Assembly: GCA_016286385.1 (NCBI GenBank) | Contig: JAEESO010000014.1 | Coordinates: 1-64,000, forward strand | DNA: 64,000 nt | DNA from: Bacteroidales bacterium | Lineage (GTDB): Bacteria > Bacteroidota > Bacteroidia > Bacteroidales > UBA932 | Direction: 5' to 3' | Shown here: positions 51,599 to 59,957 of the stretch, piece after piece | How the letters are laid out: each line of letters starts with the position of its first letter | Numbering within the stretch: the first letter of the stretch is position 1 | Translations under genes and position numbers: made by a program | Notes under the pieces: generated by a model | The model's input: the letters and a program-made list of their open reading frames with translations, nothing else | Databases searched by the model: none | What the model was told of the DNA's origin: nothing

Positions 51599-52483
51599 AT
51601 GTCCAAGTATAAGAGCAATGTAACAATGCGCAGGCGCCTTGTGAGCGCCTGGATCTCTACCGTCATCAGCCTGTCCCTTGTGCTGCTGCTGGTGGGCGTG
51701 GGCACCTTGCTCCTTGTAAACGCAAAGGCGGTTACGGACTATTTCAAGGAGAATATGCAGGTGTCCGTACTCCTGAAGGAACAGGTCACTGAGGAAGACG
51801 GCCTTGCATATGAGTCCAAGATATCGGCCCTTCCGGGCGTACGCGCAACGCGCTTTGTATCAAGGGAAGAGGGTGTTGAGGAGATGTCAAACCTCCTTGG
51901 GCGGGACTTTCTGGACGTATTTGAAACCGCGCCGGTGCCCGTTTCCATTGACGTAAGCCTTGAGGCCGCGTATGTTCAGGCCGATTCCCTCAAGATGATG
52001 AGGGAGATCCTCTCCGAATCCCCCCTTGTTGAGGAAGTGAACTACCAGACATCCCTTGTGGATGCCCTCAACGCCAATCTGGCCAAGATCTCAATAGCGC
52101 TTCTGGTGCTGGTGGGGCTCCTTCTTTTCATCTCGTTCGTCCTTATTGCAAACGTAGTGCGTCTGGAACTTTTCTCCCGCCGCTTCTCAATATACACAAT
52201 GCACCTTGTTGGCGCCACCAAGGGCTACATCCGTGCCCCGTTTGTGGGCCGTGCGGCCCTTCAGGGCCTCTTTGCGGCACTTCTTGCAATAATCCTTCTC
52301 ATAGGGATGCTCTTTGTCCTGAAGGATGAATTCGCCCAGATGTTCTCAATCTTCACCCTTGATACCCTCCTTATTACAATGGGCGTCATGGTTGCCGCCG
52401 GCGTTCTCATCTGCGCCATAAGCACCTTCTTTGTGGTGGGCCGCCTGGTGGGCTACAACAGGGATCAACTCTACGCATATTAG
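51599..52483 (+). CDS. ftsX: cell division protein FtsX
   Basis: An inner-membrane protein of 294 residues. One helix near residues 15-40 (RLVSAWISTVISLSLVLLLVGVGTLLL) is followed by the periplasmic domain (MQVSVLLKEQVTEEDGLAYES...) and three C-terminal helices with VGATKGYIRAPFVGRAALQG, the FtsX motif. With FtsE it transmits ATP hydrolysis to the cell wall hydrolases at the septum. ftsE is not adjacent, which is usual in Bacteroidetes. The ATG at 51599 is chosen because it gives the normal cytoplasmic N terminus; an earlier ATG in another frame codes for only a few residues. Confidence 0.92.
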   Translation: MSKYKSNVTMRRRLVSAWISTVISLSLVLLLVGVGTLLLVNAKAVTDYFKENMQVSVLLKEQVTEEDGLAYESKISALPGVRATRFVSREEGVEEMSNLLGRDFLDVFETAPVPVSIDVSLEAAYVQADSLKMMREILSESPLVEEVNYQTSLVDALNANLAKISIALLVLVGLLLFISFVLIANVVRLELFSRRFSIYTMHLVGATKGYIRAPFVGRAALQGLFAALLAIILLIGMLFVLKDEFAQMFSIFTLDTLLITMGVMVAAGVLICAISTFFVVGRLVGYNRDQLYAY

Positions 52484-52488
52484 TCTCT

Positions 52489-52722
52489 ATGGATAACAAA
52501 GATAAGATGGCTACATCGGCCAAAGGACTGAAACTGATGATTGCGGGCCTCATTGTGATGGCTTCCGGCTTCCTCCTCCTTTCCGGAGGCGGTTCAGATG
52601 ACCCTCAGGTGTTCAACTACGCAATGTTCGACTTCCGCCGCCTTGTTGCCGCACCGCTTGTGATTGTGGCGGGTATTGTGCTGGAAGTAATAGCTATAAT
52701 GGGAAAATTTGACAGGAAATAA
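52489..52722 (+). CDS. DUF3098 family small membrane protein (77 aa)
   Basis: Two membrane helices (LKLMIAGLIVMASGFLLLSGG and RLVAAPLVIVAGIVLEVIAIMGKF) flank a short periplasmic loop with DPQVFNYAMFDFRRL. This is the DUF3098 layout, a Bacteroidetes protein always found between ftsX and uppP. A role in division or envelope assembly is inferred from that fixed position. It lies 5 nt after ftsX and 1 nt before uppP. Confidence 0.85.
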   Translation: MDNKDKMATSAKGLKLMIAGLIVMASGFLLLSGGGSDDPQVFNYAMFDFRRLVAAPLVIVAGIVLEVIAIMGKFDRK

Positions 52723-52723
52723 T

Positions 52724-53542
52724 ATGGAGTGGTGGCAAGCGATAATTTTAGGTATTGTTCAGGGTCTAACTGAATTCCTTCCGGTGTCCTCAAGCGGGCA
52801 CCTTATGATATTCAAGGAAATCCTTGGGGCCGACGGCGAAGGCTTCCTGGATTTCACCGTGGCGGTGCACTTTGCAACGGTCCTTGCAACCATAGTTGTG
52901 TTCTGGGGCGTTATAGTGAACCTCTTCAAGGGCTTTTTCAAGTTCAAGTACAACGATGAGACGGACTATGTGTGCAAGATCCTTGTCTCCCTCATCCCCG
53001 TTGCCCTTGTGGGTTTCCTTTTCAAGGACCAGGTGGAAGCCCTCTTTGGAAGTTCTCTCCGTAACGTGGGTATCGGCCTTTGCATTACTGCGGCGCTTCT
53101 GTGGATTTCCGACAGCGCCGGAAAGCGCTTCAAGGTGCCCGTAGCAAAGGATACCCGTAACGGCATTTCCTACTGGCAGGCCTTTGTTGTGGGCATAGCC
53201 CAGGCCTTTGCCGTGGCGCCGGGAATCTCCCGCAGCGGCAGCACAATCGCTACGGGGCTTCTCTGCGGCGTAAAGCGTGAGGCTATGGCACAGTTCTCCT
53301 TCCTGATGGTTCTTATCCCCATCATCGGTGAGCAGTCCCTGGAGCTTCTAAAGGTTGCCGCAGGCTCAGAGACCTTTGGCGCAGGCGTAGGTTCCCTGCC
53401 GCTTATCCTTGGGTTTATATCGGCCTTTGTAAGCGGCCTTTTTGCATGTAAGGTTATGATTGCCATGGTGAAGAAGGCCAAACTCCTGTGGTTTGCCCTC
53501 TACTGCCTTGTTGTGGCTGCGCTTATCTTTATCCTTGCCTAA
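52724..53542 (+). CDS. uppP: undecaprenyl-diphosphatase
   Basis: It recycles the lipid carrier for peptidoglycan and O-antigen by removing a phosphate from undecaprenyl diphosphate, and confers bacitracin tolerance. About eight membrane helices carry the signature motifs GLTEFLPVSSSGHL (residues 12-25) and PGISRSGSTIATGL. At 272 residues it is normal. The ATG at 52724 gives the standard MEWWQAIILG start. Its stop codon overlaps the next start by 1 nt (TAATG). Confidence 0.94.
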   Translation: MEWWQAIILGIVQGLTEFLPVSSSGHLMIFKEILGADGEGFLDFTVAVHFATVLATIVVFWGVIVNLFKGFFKFKYNDETDYVCKILVSLIPVALVGFLFKDQVEALFGSSLRNVGIGLCITAALLWISDSAGKRFKVPVAKDTRNGISYWQAFVVGIAQAFAVAPGISRSGSTIATGLLCGVKREAMAQFSFLMVLIPIIGEQSLELLKVAAGSETFGAGVGSLPLILGFISAFVSGLFACKVMIAMVKKAKLLWFALYCLVVAALIFILA

Positions 53543-54270
53543 TGAGAAACCTCACGTATTTTGTGTCCGACGTCCATCTGGGCCTCCGCCTTCCGGAAGC
53601 ACCGGAGCGGGAGAGGCGTTTTGTGGAGTTCCTGAGGGGTATTCCCGTGGATAAGACGGAGGCGCTCTACATGCTTGGCGACATCTGGGATTTCTGGTAT
53701 GAGTACAAGGATGTGGTGCCAAAGGGCTATGCCCAGGTGTTTGCGGCTCTGCTTGACCTTATGGATGCCGGTGTGAAGGTGTATTTCATTGAGGGAAATC
53801 ACGACCAATGGAGTTATGGCTATTTCTCAGAGCTTGGGATGACCTGCCCCAAGACTCAGCCTTATTATACGGAGATTGGCGGAAAGCGCTTCTGCCTTGG
53901 CCACGGAGACATGCTGGGAAACGTTCCCCCCAAGTACAGGCGCATCCAGTGGATGTTCCATAACAAGCTCTTCAGGGCGCTTTTCTCCTCGCTGCATCCC
54001 CGTATCGGCATAGGTTGGGGAAAAACCTGGAGCCGCCAGTCCCGCACTCACAAGCCCGTTCCTAAGTACGTCTTCAAAGGGGAGAGCGAGCCTCTTTTCC
54101 AGTGGTGCAGTGCCTGCCCGGAAAAAGTGGATTACTTTATCTTCGGCCACTATCACACCTGCTGGGACGTCCCGGTAGGGGATGCCCGCCTGATGGTTAT
54201 GGCCGATTGGAAGGAGCCCAACTGGATAGTCTTCGATTCCGCCACAGGAGAACTCTGCGCCCGGCCGTAA
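53542..54270 (+). CDS. UDP-2,3-diacylglucosamine pyrophosphatase-like metallophosphoesterase (LpxH family)
   Basis: The calcineurin-like metal motifs are present: FVSDVHLG (Asp10, His12), LGDIWDFWYEY (Asp47), EGNHDQW (Asn86, His87), LGHGD and FGHYHTCW. The opening RNLTYFVSDVHLG and the length of 242 residues fit LpxH, the lipid A pathway enzyme that makes lipid X. The insertion after LGHGD (NKLFRALFSSLHPRIGIGWGKTWSRQSR) is long and basic and may bind the lipid. It is 1 nt overlapped with uppP, whose own substrate is also a lipid phosphate. I give no symbol because the Bacteroidetes forms differ from the E. coli enzyme. Confidence 0.85.
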   Translation: MRNLTYFVSDVHLGLRLPEAPERERRFVEFLRGIPVDKTEALYMLGDIWDFWYEYKDVVPKGYAQVFAALLDLMDAGVKVYFIEGNHDQWSYGYFSELGMTCPKTQPYYTEIGGKRFCLGHGDMLGNVPPKYRRIQWMFHNKLFRALFSSLHPRIGIGWGKTWSRQSRTHKPVPKYVFKGESEPLFQWCSACPEKVDYFIFGHYHTCWDVPVGDARLMVMADWKEPNWIVFDSATGELCARP

Positions 54271-54271
54271 A

Positions 54272-54279
54272 TAACTTTG
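54272..54279 (+). promoter_or_regulatory. possible -7 element before the DUF4294 gene
   Basis: TAACTTTG, 30 nt before the ATG at 54310. No TTTG at -33. Confidence 0.45.
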
Positions 54280-54309
54280 GCAGACTATTTGCAAAATGCT
54301 TGCTTTGCT

Positions 54310-55065
54310 ATGAAAAAAATGGCAAGGAATATTGCGCTTATCGGCCTTCTTCTCTCGCTGTCTCTTACGGCGGGAGCGCAGGGGCATATCCAGAAGGCCA
54401 TGCAGCGGGCCCAGGCCCAGCGTGAGGCGATGAGCCGTGCGCAGGCCATCCGTGAGCAAAGTGACGCCCCCCAGCAGGGCGAATATCTCCGTATGGTGGT
54501 TGAGAACGGGGACACTACTTATTATGATAAACTCCGCCCCATCTGGATAGTGAGCCGCCGCAAAGGAACGTCGGAAAAGCAGTGGCGTGACTACTATAAA
54601 CTTGTGTACAGGTTCGCGCGTGTGTACCCGTACGCAGAGGCCGCCGGCCCCATTGTTGCCAGCGCCGACAGCGTGATCAAGGCAAACCATATGAACTCCG
54701 TCCAGAAGGACCGCTACATAAAGGATATCCAGAAACAGCTGTTCAAGAGCTATGAGGGCATCTTCCGCCAGATGACCATCTATGACGGCGCCCTCATGAT
54801 GAAACTCATAGACCGTGAAACAGGGATGTCTTCCTATGATATCATAAAGGAGTACAAGAACGGCGTTGCTGCAGGCTTCTGGCAGGGAATTGCCAAACTC
54901 TTCGAGAACGACCTAAAGAGCACCTATGACCCCACAGGGGCCGATTCCGACACAGAACTCCTTGTCCAGGCCTGGAAAGCCGGCGAATTCCCGGCCCTGT
55001 ATTGGTCCGTCTTCTGGGAGGATCCTCCCGTGGCCGATATAGGCGAAATAAAACTCAGCAAATAG
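54310..55065 (+). CDS. DUF4294 family exported protein (251 aa)
   Basis: The signal (KKMARNIALIGLLLSLSLTAGAQ) is followed by a helical, charged segment (IQKAMQRAQAQREAMSRAQAIREQ) and then the DUF4294 core (YLRMVVENGDTTYYDKLRPIWIV, WRDYYKLVYRFARVYPYAEAAGPIV, MTIYDGALMMKLIDRETGMSSYDIIKEYKNG, FWQGIAKLFENDLKSTYDPTG). The family is Bacteroidetes-specific and of unknown function. The ATG at 54310 begins the signal. It is the last gene before the second ribosomal block; a hairpin terminator follows. Confidence 0.84.
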   Translation: MKKMARNIALIGLLLSLSLTAGAQGHIQKAMQRAQAQREAMSRAQAIREQSDAPQQGEYLRMVVENGDTTYYDKLRPIWIVSRRKGTSEKQWRDYYKLVYRFARVYPYAEAAGPIVASADSVIKANHMNSVQKDRYIKDIQKQLFKSYEGIFRQMTIYDGALMMKLIDRETGMSSYDIIKEYKNGVAAGFWQGIAKLFENDLKSTYDPTGADSDTELLVQAWKAGEFPALYWSVFWEDPPVADIGEIKLSK

Positions 55066-55151
55066 CATTGTCGAAAATCGGCGGGAAATTTTTTCAACAA
55101 AGTGCGTAACTATCTGATTTAACGCAACTTTACCTTTAAAATCCTCGGTAG

Positions 55152-55200
55152 AAAAATCTGAAAAAATCATCAAAAAGATTTGGTGATTCAGATTTTTTTT
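55152..55200. terminator. terminator hairpin that contains the next promoter's -33 box
   Basis: AAAAATCTGA (55152-55161) pairs with TCAGATTTTT (55188-55197), and inner ATCA pairs with TGAT; a T run follows. The TTTG at 55179-55182 that serves the rplP promoter lies in the loop. The DUF4294 gene ends 87 nt upstream. Confidence 0.65.
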
Positions 55201-55209
55201 GTAACTTTG
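55179..55209 (+). promoter_or_regulatory. promoter of the second ribosomal protein block
   Basis: TTTG (55179-55182), 19-nt spacer, TAACTTTG (55202-55209). It leaves a leader of about 80 nt before rplP. This shows that the rplP block is a separate transcription unit from rplC-rpsC. Confidence 0.8.
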
Positions 55210-55297
55210 CAATCCCGAAATTGGAGCAAAAAGCACCCAACCAGCTGAGTTTCAATGAGTTAGGGATTAAAAAGGAAATTTTAAAACATTACAGAAA

Positions 55298-55720
55298 ATG
55301 TTACAGCCTAAAAGAACAAAATTCAGAAGGGAACAGAAAAACCGCATGAAGGGCAATTCCGGTCGTGGAAACCAGCTCGCATTCGGCTCTTTCGGCCTTA
55401 AGAACCTTGAGAATTGCTGGCTCACTGCTCAGCAGATTGAGGCAGCCCGTCAGGCCATTTCCCGTAGGATGAACCGTGAAGGTCAGATCTGGATCCGTGT
55501 CTTCCCTGTGAAGCCGTTCACTGCAAAGCCGCTCGATACCCGTATGGGTAAGGGTAAGGGTGACCCCCAGGGCTTCGTTGCTCCTATCACCCCCGGTCGT
55601 ATCCTCTTCGAGGCAGAGGGCGTATCCCTCGCCGTTGCAAAAGAGGCAATGCGTCTTGCAGCCAACAAACTTCCCGTTGCTACCAAATTCGTGGTCCGCA
55701 GGGATTATGTAGAAGAATAA
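55298..55720 (+). CDS. rplP: 50S ribosomal protein L16
   Basis: 140 residues, [33 protein letters not shown] at the start and the R-rich [28 protein letters not shown] region that contacts the A-site tRNA and helices of 23S rRNA. In other bacteria it directly follows rpsC; here it heads its own operon about 10 kb away. Confidence 0.97.
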   Translation: MLQPKRTKFRREQKNRMKGNSGRGNQLAFGSFGLKNLENCWLTAQQIEAARQAISRRMNREGQIWIRVFPVKPFTAKPLDTRMGKGKGDPQGFVAPITPGRILFEAEGVSLAVAKEAMRLAANKLPVATKFVVRRDYVEE

Positions 55721-55738
55721 TTAACGGAGATTAGGAAA

Positions 55739-55933
55739 ATGAAAGTATCTGAAGTACGTGAAATGTCAGTCGCAGATCTTCGCGACCGCATTGAGGTGGA
55801 AAAGAGCAATCTTGACACCATGAAACTCAATCACGCGATCTCTCCGCTGGAGGACACCTCCAAGATTCGCAAGACCCGTCAGGATATCGCTCGCATGATC
55901 ACCATCCTGGCAGAAAAAGAAAAGCAGAACTAA
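55739..55933 (+). CDS. rpmC: 50S ribosomal protein L29
   Basis: 64 residues, two long helices: VSEVREMSVADLRDRIEVEKSNLDTMKLNHAISPLEDTSKIRKTRQDIARMITIL. It sits at the exit tunnel next to L23 and helps bind SRP. Normal position between rplP and rpsQ. Confidence 0.95.
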   Translation: MKVSEVREMSVADLRDRIEVEKSNLDTMKLNHAISPLEDTSKIRKTRQDIARMITILAEKEKQN

Positions 55934-55949
55934 TTAATAAGGCAGACTT

Positions 55950-56204
55950 ATGGAAAGAAATCTTCGTAAGGAAAGGGTCGGCATCGTGGTGTCCAACAAG
56001 ATGGACAAGACCATCGTGGTTGCAGTAGAAACCCATGAGAAGCACCCCATTTACGGCAAGTTCGTAAAGAAGACCACCAAGTTTGTTGCAGAGGACGCTA
56101 ACAACGAATGCTCCGAGGGCGATACAGTCCGCATCATGGAGACCCGTCCCCTGAGCAAGACCAAGAAGTGGAGATTAGTTGAAATCGTAGAAAAAGTCAA
56201 GTAA
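55950..56204 (+). CDS. rpsQ: 30S ribosomal protein S17
   Basis: 84 residues. The OB-fold motifs [35 protein letters not shown] and [20 protein letters not shown] are those of S17, a primary binder of 16S rRNA in the body of the small subunit. Confidence 0.96.
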   Translation: MERNLRKERVGIVVSNKMDKTIVVAVETHEKHPIYGKFVKKTTKFVAEDANNECSEGDTVRIMETRPLSKTKKWRLVEIVEKVK

Positions 56205-56206
56205 TT

Positions 56207-56572
56207 ATGATACAGCAGGAATCACGTTTAACGGTTGCCGACAACAGCGGTGCTAAGGAAGTCCTCTGCATCCGCGTCCTCGGCGGTACCCGCCACCGTT
56301 ACGCAACTATCGGCGAAACCATCGTCGTGACCGTGAAGAGCGCCATCCCCGGTGGTGACATCAAGAAAGGCACTGTCACCAAGGCCGTGGTCGTTCGCAC
56401 CAAGAAGGAAATCCGTCGCGCGGACGGTTCTTACATCCGCTTCGACGAGAACGCATGCGTCCTCCTCAACGGCGCAGGCGAACTCCGTGGAACCCGTATT
56501 TTCGGCCCTGTGGCCCGCGAGCTCCGCGAGAACTACATGAAGATTGTTTCACTGGCACCGGAGGTCCTTTAA
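56207..56572 (+). CDS. rplN: 50S ribosomal protein L14
   Basis: 121 residues, [43 protein letters not shown] and [14 protein letters not shown] are typical of L14, which bridges to the small subunit. It starts 2 nt after the rpsQ stop and is 13 nt before rplX. Confidence 0.97.
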   Translation: MIQQESRLTVADNSGAKEVLCIRVLGGTRHRYATIGETIVVTVKSAIPGGDIKKGTVTKAVVVRTKKEIRRADGSYIRFDENACVLLNGAGELRGTRIFGPVARELRENYMKIVSLAPEVL

Positions 56573-56585
56573 TTTGATTAAGAGT

Positions 56586-56900
56586 ATGAAAAAGTTCAAC
56601 ATCAAGAAAGGCGATACCGTGTATGTAAATGCCGGTAACGATAAGGGCAAGACCGGAAAGGTCCTGGAAGTAATCCGTGAGAAAGACCGCGTCATCGTAG
56701 AGGGCGTGAACATGGTGTCAAAGCACACCAAACCCAACCCCAAGAACCCTCAGGGCGGTATTGTTAAACAGGAAGCAGGCATTCACATTTCCAACGTGAA
56801 CCTTATGGACGCAAGTGGCAAGCCCACCCGCGTAGCCCACAAGGAAGTTGATGGAAAGAAAGTCCGCATTGCTAAAACCACAGGAGCGGAGATTAAGTAA
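56586..56900 (+). CDS. rplX: 50S ribosomal protein L24
   Basis: 104 residues. The KOW motif is in [47 protein letters not shown]. An assembly initiator of the large subunit. I use the ATG at 56586, which gives the normal L24 start; an upstream in-frame TTG would run inside rplN. RNA-binding residues are in the usual places. Confidence 0.95.
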   Translation: MKKFNIKKGDTVYVNAGNDKGKTGKVLEVIREKDRVIVEGVNMVSKHTKPNPKNPQGGIVKQEAGIHISNVNLMDASGKPTRVAHKEVDGKKVRIAKTTGAEIK

Positions 56901-56902
56901 TT

Positions 56903-57502
56903 ATGGCAAAGAAAGCAGCAAAACCCGCAGAAGTGCAGGCACTTCCTAAGGGATATACCCCGGACCTCAAGAAGGTCTACAAAGAGGAGATCGTTCCCGC
57001 TCTTGTAAAGCAGTTCTCCTATACCACCGTTATGCAGGTCCCCAAGCTCGTGAAGATCACCCTCAATGAAGGTGTCGGCGACGCTACCCAGGACAAGAAA
57101 ATGGTTGAGGAAGCCGCTGAAGAGCTCTCCATCATCGCCGGTCAGAAGGCCGTTATCACCAACTCCCGCAAGGATATCTCCAACTTCAAGCTCCGTAAGG
57201 GCATGCCCATCGGCGCAAAGGTTACCCTGCGTGACGTCAGGATGTATGAGTTCCTGGAGCGCCTCATCCGTGTAGCTCTCCCCCGTATCCGTGACTTCAA
57301 CGGTATCTCCGAGAAAATGGACGGTCAGGGCAACTACACCCTTGGTATCAAGGAGCAGATCATCTTCCCTGAGATCGAGATCGACAAGAACCCCCGCATC
57401 CACGGTGTGGAGATTACATTTGTGACCACCGCAAAGACCGACGAAGAGGCTCACGCCCTTCTCAAGGCTTTCGGTCTTCCTTTCAAGAAACACAATAACT
57501 AA
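56903..57502 (+). CDS. rplE: 50S ribosomal protein L5
   Basis: 199 residues, with a short lysine- and alanine-rich N-terminal extension before the usual core ([40 protein letters not shown]). It binds 5S rRNA and contacts S13 across the subunit bridge. Core motifs [36 protein letters not shown] are intact. Confidence 0.97.
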   Translation: MAKKAAKPAEVQALPKGYTPDLKKVYKEEIVPALVKQFSYTTVMQVPKLVKITLNEGVGDATQDKKMVEEAAEELSIIAGQKAVITNSRKDISNFKLRKGMPIGAKVTLRDVRMYEFLERLIRVALPRIRDFNGISEKMDGQGNYTLGIKEQIIFPEIEIDKNPRIHGVEITFVTTAKTDEEAHALLKAFGLPFKKHNN

Positions 57503-57511
57503 GATAACAGC

Positions 57512-57781
57512 ATGGCAAAGGAATCAATGAAAGCTCGCGAAGTAAAACGCGCGAAATTAGTTGCAAAGTACGCCGCTAAGAGGGCTGCCCTGAAAGAGGC
57601 CGGTGATTACGCCGCCCTTGACAAGCTCCCCAAGAATGCAAGCCCCGTACGTCTCCACAACCGCTGCTCTCTCACCGGTCGTCCCAAGGGTTACATGCGT
57701 GACTTCGGCCTCAGCCGTATCCAGTTCCGCGAAATGGCCTCCCAGGGTCTCATCCCCGGCGTAAAGAAGGCAAGTTGGTAG
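57512..57781 (+). CDS. rpsN: 30S ribosomal protein S14 (long, zinc-free form)
   Basis: 89 residues: [88 protein letters not shown]. It is the long type with no CxxC zinc pair, so it does not need zinc. It follows rplE by 9 nt; a larger gap then separates it from rpsH. Confidence 0.96.
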   Translation: MAKESMKAREVKRAKLVAKYAAKRAALKEAGDYAALDKLPKNASPVRLHNRCSLTGRPKGYMRDFGLSRIQFREMASQGLIPGVKKASW

Positions 57782-57819
57782 TATTACCTATTATTATTTT
57801 TATAAACAATCGGATATCG

Positions 57820-57835
57820 GGCGCGAAACCGCGCC
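57820..57835 (+). promoter_or_regulatory. hairpin in the rpsN-rpsH gap
   Basis: GGCGCG (57820-57825), loop AAAC, CGCGCC (57830-57835) is a perfect six-base stem in the 75-nt gap, the largest in the spc part of the cluster. It could be an S8- or other protein-binding site or only a stabilising stem. No promoter box is visible in the gap. Confidence 0.35.
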
Positions 57836-57856
57836 GGTCCACAAAAAGACAAAAAA

Positions 57857-58252
57857 ATGACTGATCCTATTGCAGATTTTCTGACCAGAATCCGTAACGC
57901 TTACATGGCTGGCAAGAAGGTGGTTGAAATCCCCGCTTCCAACATTAAGCTCGCTATCACCAAGATTCTGTTCGAGAAAGGTTACATCCTCAGCTATAAG
58001 CTTGTTGAGGGTGAGCCCGTGAACACTATCAAAATCGCTCTGAAGTATCACCCTCAGACCAAGGCTGCCGCCATCAAGAGCATTGTGCGCGTTAGCACCC
58101 CCGGTCTTAGGAAGTATGCCGATGTCCAGAACATGCCGCGCGTTCTCAACGGCCTGGGTATCGCTATCCTCTCCACTTCAAAGGGCGTCATCACCGACAA
58201 AGAGGCCAAGGAGCTGAACGTAGGCGGTGAGGTTATTTGCTATGTATACTAA
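57857..58252 (+). CDS. rpsH: 30S ribosomal protein S8
   Basis: 131 residues, DPIADFLTRIRNAYMAGKKVVEIPASNIKLAITKILFEKGYI at the start and ISTSKGVITDKEAKELNVGGEVICYVY at the end. It binds 16S rRNA helix 21 and in E. coli also represses this operon by binding the mRNA. Preceded by the hairpin-bearing gap. Confidence 0.96.
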   Translation: MTDPIADFLTRIRNAYMAGKKVVEIPASNIKLAITKILFEKGYILSYKLVEGEPVNTIKIALKYHPQTKAAAIKSIVRVSTPGLRKYADVQNMPRVLNGLGIAILSTSKGVITDKEAKELNVGGEVICYVY

Positions 58253-58270
58253 TAAGCGAATCCAAACATT

Positions 58271-58831
58271 ATGTCAAGAATCGGAAAATTACCTGTAGTC
58301 CTTCCCGCCGGCACCAAGGCTGAACTCCTTGACGGCAACGTAGTGAAGGTGAAAGGCCCTCTTGGTGAGATGTCCCAGAAAGTGGATGCAGACATCAAGG
58401 TCACCATCGAGGGAAATGAAATCAAGTTCGAGCGTCCCAGCGACCTCCCCCGCTTCCGCTCCATGCACGGTCTGTACCGCGCTCTCGTTCACAACATGGT
58501 TGTGGGCGTCAGCGAAGGCTTCACCATCAAGCAGGAGTTTGTGGGTGTAGGTTACCGCGTGGTAGCTCAGGGCCAGCTCCTGACCATGTCTCTGGGTTAT
58601 TCCCACGACATCCAGATCATGCTTCCTGCAGAGGTTACTGCAGAGACTCCTCAGGTTCGTAAGGGTGAGAACCCCGTTCTTATCCTCAAGAGCCGCGACA
58701 AGCAGCTGGTTGGCCAGGTAGCCGCCAAGATCCGTTCATTCCGCCGTCCTGAGCCTTATAAGGGCAAGGGTATCAAGTTCGCCGGTGAGCAGCTCCGCCG
58801 CAAGGCCGGTAAGACCGCTTCGGCCAAATAA
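58271..58831 (+). CDS. rplF: 50S ribosomal protein L6
   Basis: 186 residues, two similar L6 domains: GKLPVVLPAGTKAELLDGNVVKVKGPLGEMSQ and the second ending with RRPEPYKGKGIKFAGEQLRRKAGKTA. Sits near the sarcin-ricin loop and factor-binding site. Confidence 0.97.
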   Translation: MSRIGKLPVVLPAGTKAELLDGNVVKVKGPLGEMSQKVDADIKVTIEGNEIKFERPSDLPRFRSMHGLYRALVHNMVVGVSEGFTIKQEFVGVGYRVVAQGQLLTMSLGYSHDIQIMLPAEVTAETPQVRKGENPVLILKSRDKQLVGQVAAKIRSFRRPEPYKGKGIKFAGEQLRRKAGKTASAK

Positions 58832-58850
58832 TCATTAGGAGGAAAGAATT

Positions 58851-59213
58851 ATGGCACTGAATAGAATTGAAAGAAGAAGAAGGATTCACTACAGAATCCG
58901 TAAGCACGTAAACGGCACCGCAGAGCGTCCCCGCATGGTTGTGTTCCGCTCCAACAAGCAGATCTACGTCCAGGTGGTGAACGATCTCGAGGGCAAGACC
59001 CTTGTGGCAGCCGCCTCCAATGATAAGGTACTCGCCGCCCAGACAAAGGGCAAGAGCGGTATTGAAGCTGCAGCAATCGTAGGTAAGGCTATCGCAGAGC
59101 GCGCTCTCGCAGCCGGTATCACCGCCGTTTGCTTCGACCGCGGAGGTTACCTCTTCCACGGCAGGGTAAAATCACTCGCAGACGCTGCCCGCGAAGGCGG
59201 CCTCGCATTCTAA
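58851..59213 (+). CDS. rplR: 50S ribosomal protein L18
   Basis: 120 residues: [52 protein letters not shown] and the end [26 protein letters not shown]. Binds 5S rRNA with L5. An AGGAGG-like stretch upstream is one of the few Shine-Dalgarno candidates in the block. Confidence 0.97.
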   Translation: MALNRIERRRRIHYRIRKHVNGTAERPRMVVFRSNKQIYVQVVNDLEGKTLVAAASNDKVLAAQTKGKSGIEAAAIVGKAIAERALAAGITAVCFDRGGYLFHGRVKSLADAAREGGLAF

Positions 59214-59228
59214 TAACAAGAGACAACT

Positions 59229-59747
59229 ATGGCAAATTCAAACGTAAAAAGAGTTAAGACCTCTGACCTTGAGCTCAAGGACAGACTGGTAGCCATCAAC
59301 CGCGTTACCAAGGTCACCAAGGGTGGTCGTCACTTCCGTTTTGCCGCTATCGTCGTCGTCGGCGATGAAAACGGTGTCGTAGGTTACGGTCTCGGTAAGG
59401 CAAACGAGGTTACCGCCGCTATCGCAAAGGGCGTTGAGGATGCAAAGAAGAACCTTGTGAAGGTTCCCGTCATCAACACCACTATCCCCCACGAGCAGGT
59501 TTCACGCTTCGGCGGCGCCGAAGTATTCATGAAGCCCGCAGCTCCCGGTACCGGTGTAAAGGCAGGTGGTGCCATGCGCGCCGTCTTTGAGAGCGCCGGC
59601 ATCCAGAACGTGCTTGCAAAGAGCAAGGGTTCATCCAACCCTCACAACCTGGTTAAGGCTACCATCGCAGCTCTCACCGAGATGCGTGATGCTTACACCG
59701 TGGCTGGTCTTCGCGGCATTCCCATGTCTAAAGTTTTTAACGGTTAA
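59229..59747 (+). CDS. rpsE: 30S ribosomal protein S5
   Basis: 172 residues with the S5 N-terminal double-stranded RNA-binding fold ([47 protein letters not shown]) and the C-terminal domain with [21 protein letters not shown]. Contributes to decoding accuracy; part of the mRNA entry site. Confidence 0.97.
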   Translation: MANSNVKRVKTSDLELKDRLVAINRVTKVTKGGRHFRFAAIVVVGDENGVVGYGLGKANEVTAAIAKGVEDAKKNLVKVPVINTTIPHEQVSRFGGAEVFMKPAAPGTGVKAGGAMRAVFESAGIQNVLAKSKGSSNPHNLVKATIAALTEMRDAYTVAGLRGIPMSKVFNG

Positions 59748-59760
59748 TCTGAGAGAGACT

Positions 59761-59943
59761 ATGGCAAAGCTTAAGATTACTCAGGTCCGCTCCAAGAATG
59801 GAGAGACCAAGCGTCAGATCGCAAACCTCAAGACTCTCGGTATCCGCAAGATGCACCAGACCGTCATCGTAGAGGATACTCCTATCACCAGGGGTATGCT
59901 TGAGAAGGTCCAGCATCTGGTTTCTTATGAAGTAATTGACTAA
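59761..59943 (+). CDS. rpmD: 50S ribosomal protein L30
   Basis: 60 residues starting at the ATG at 59761: AKLKITQVRSKNGETKRQIANLKTLGIRKMHQTVIVEDTPITRGMLEKVQHLVSYEVID. It falls between rpsE and rplO as expected. A longer in-frame reading inside rpsE is not real. L30 is dispensable in some bacteria; here it is present. Confidence 0.95.
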   Translation: MAKLKITQVRSKNGETKRQIANLKTLGIRKMHQTVIVEDTPITRGMLEKVQHLVSYEVID

Positions 59944-59957
59944 GAGGAGGATTAGAG

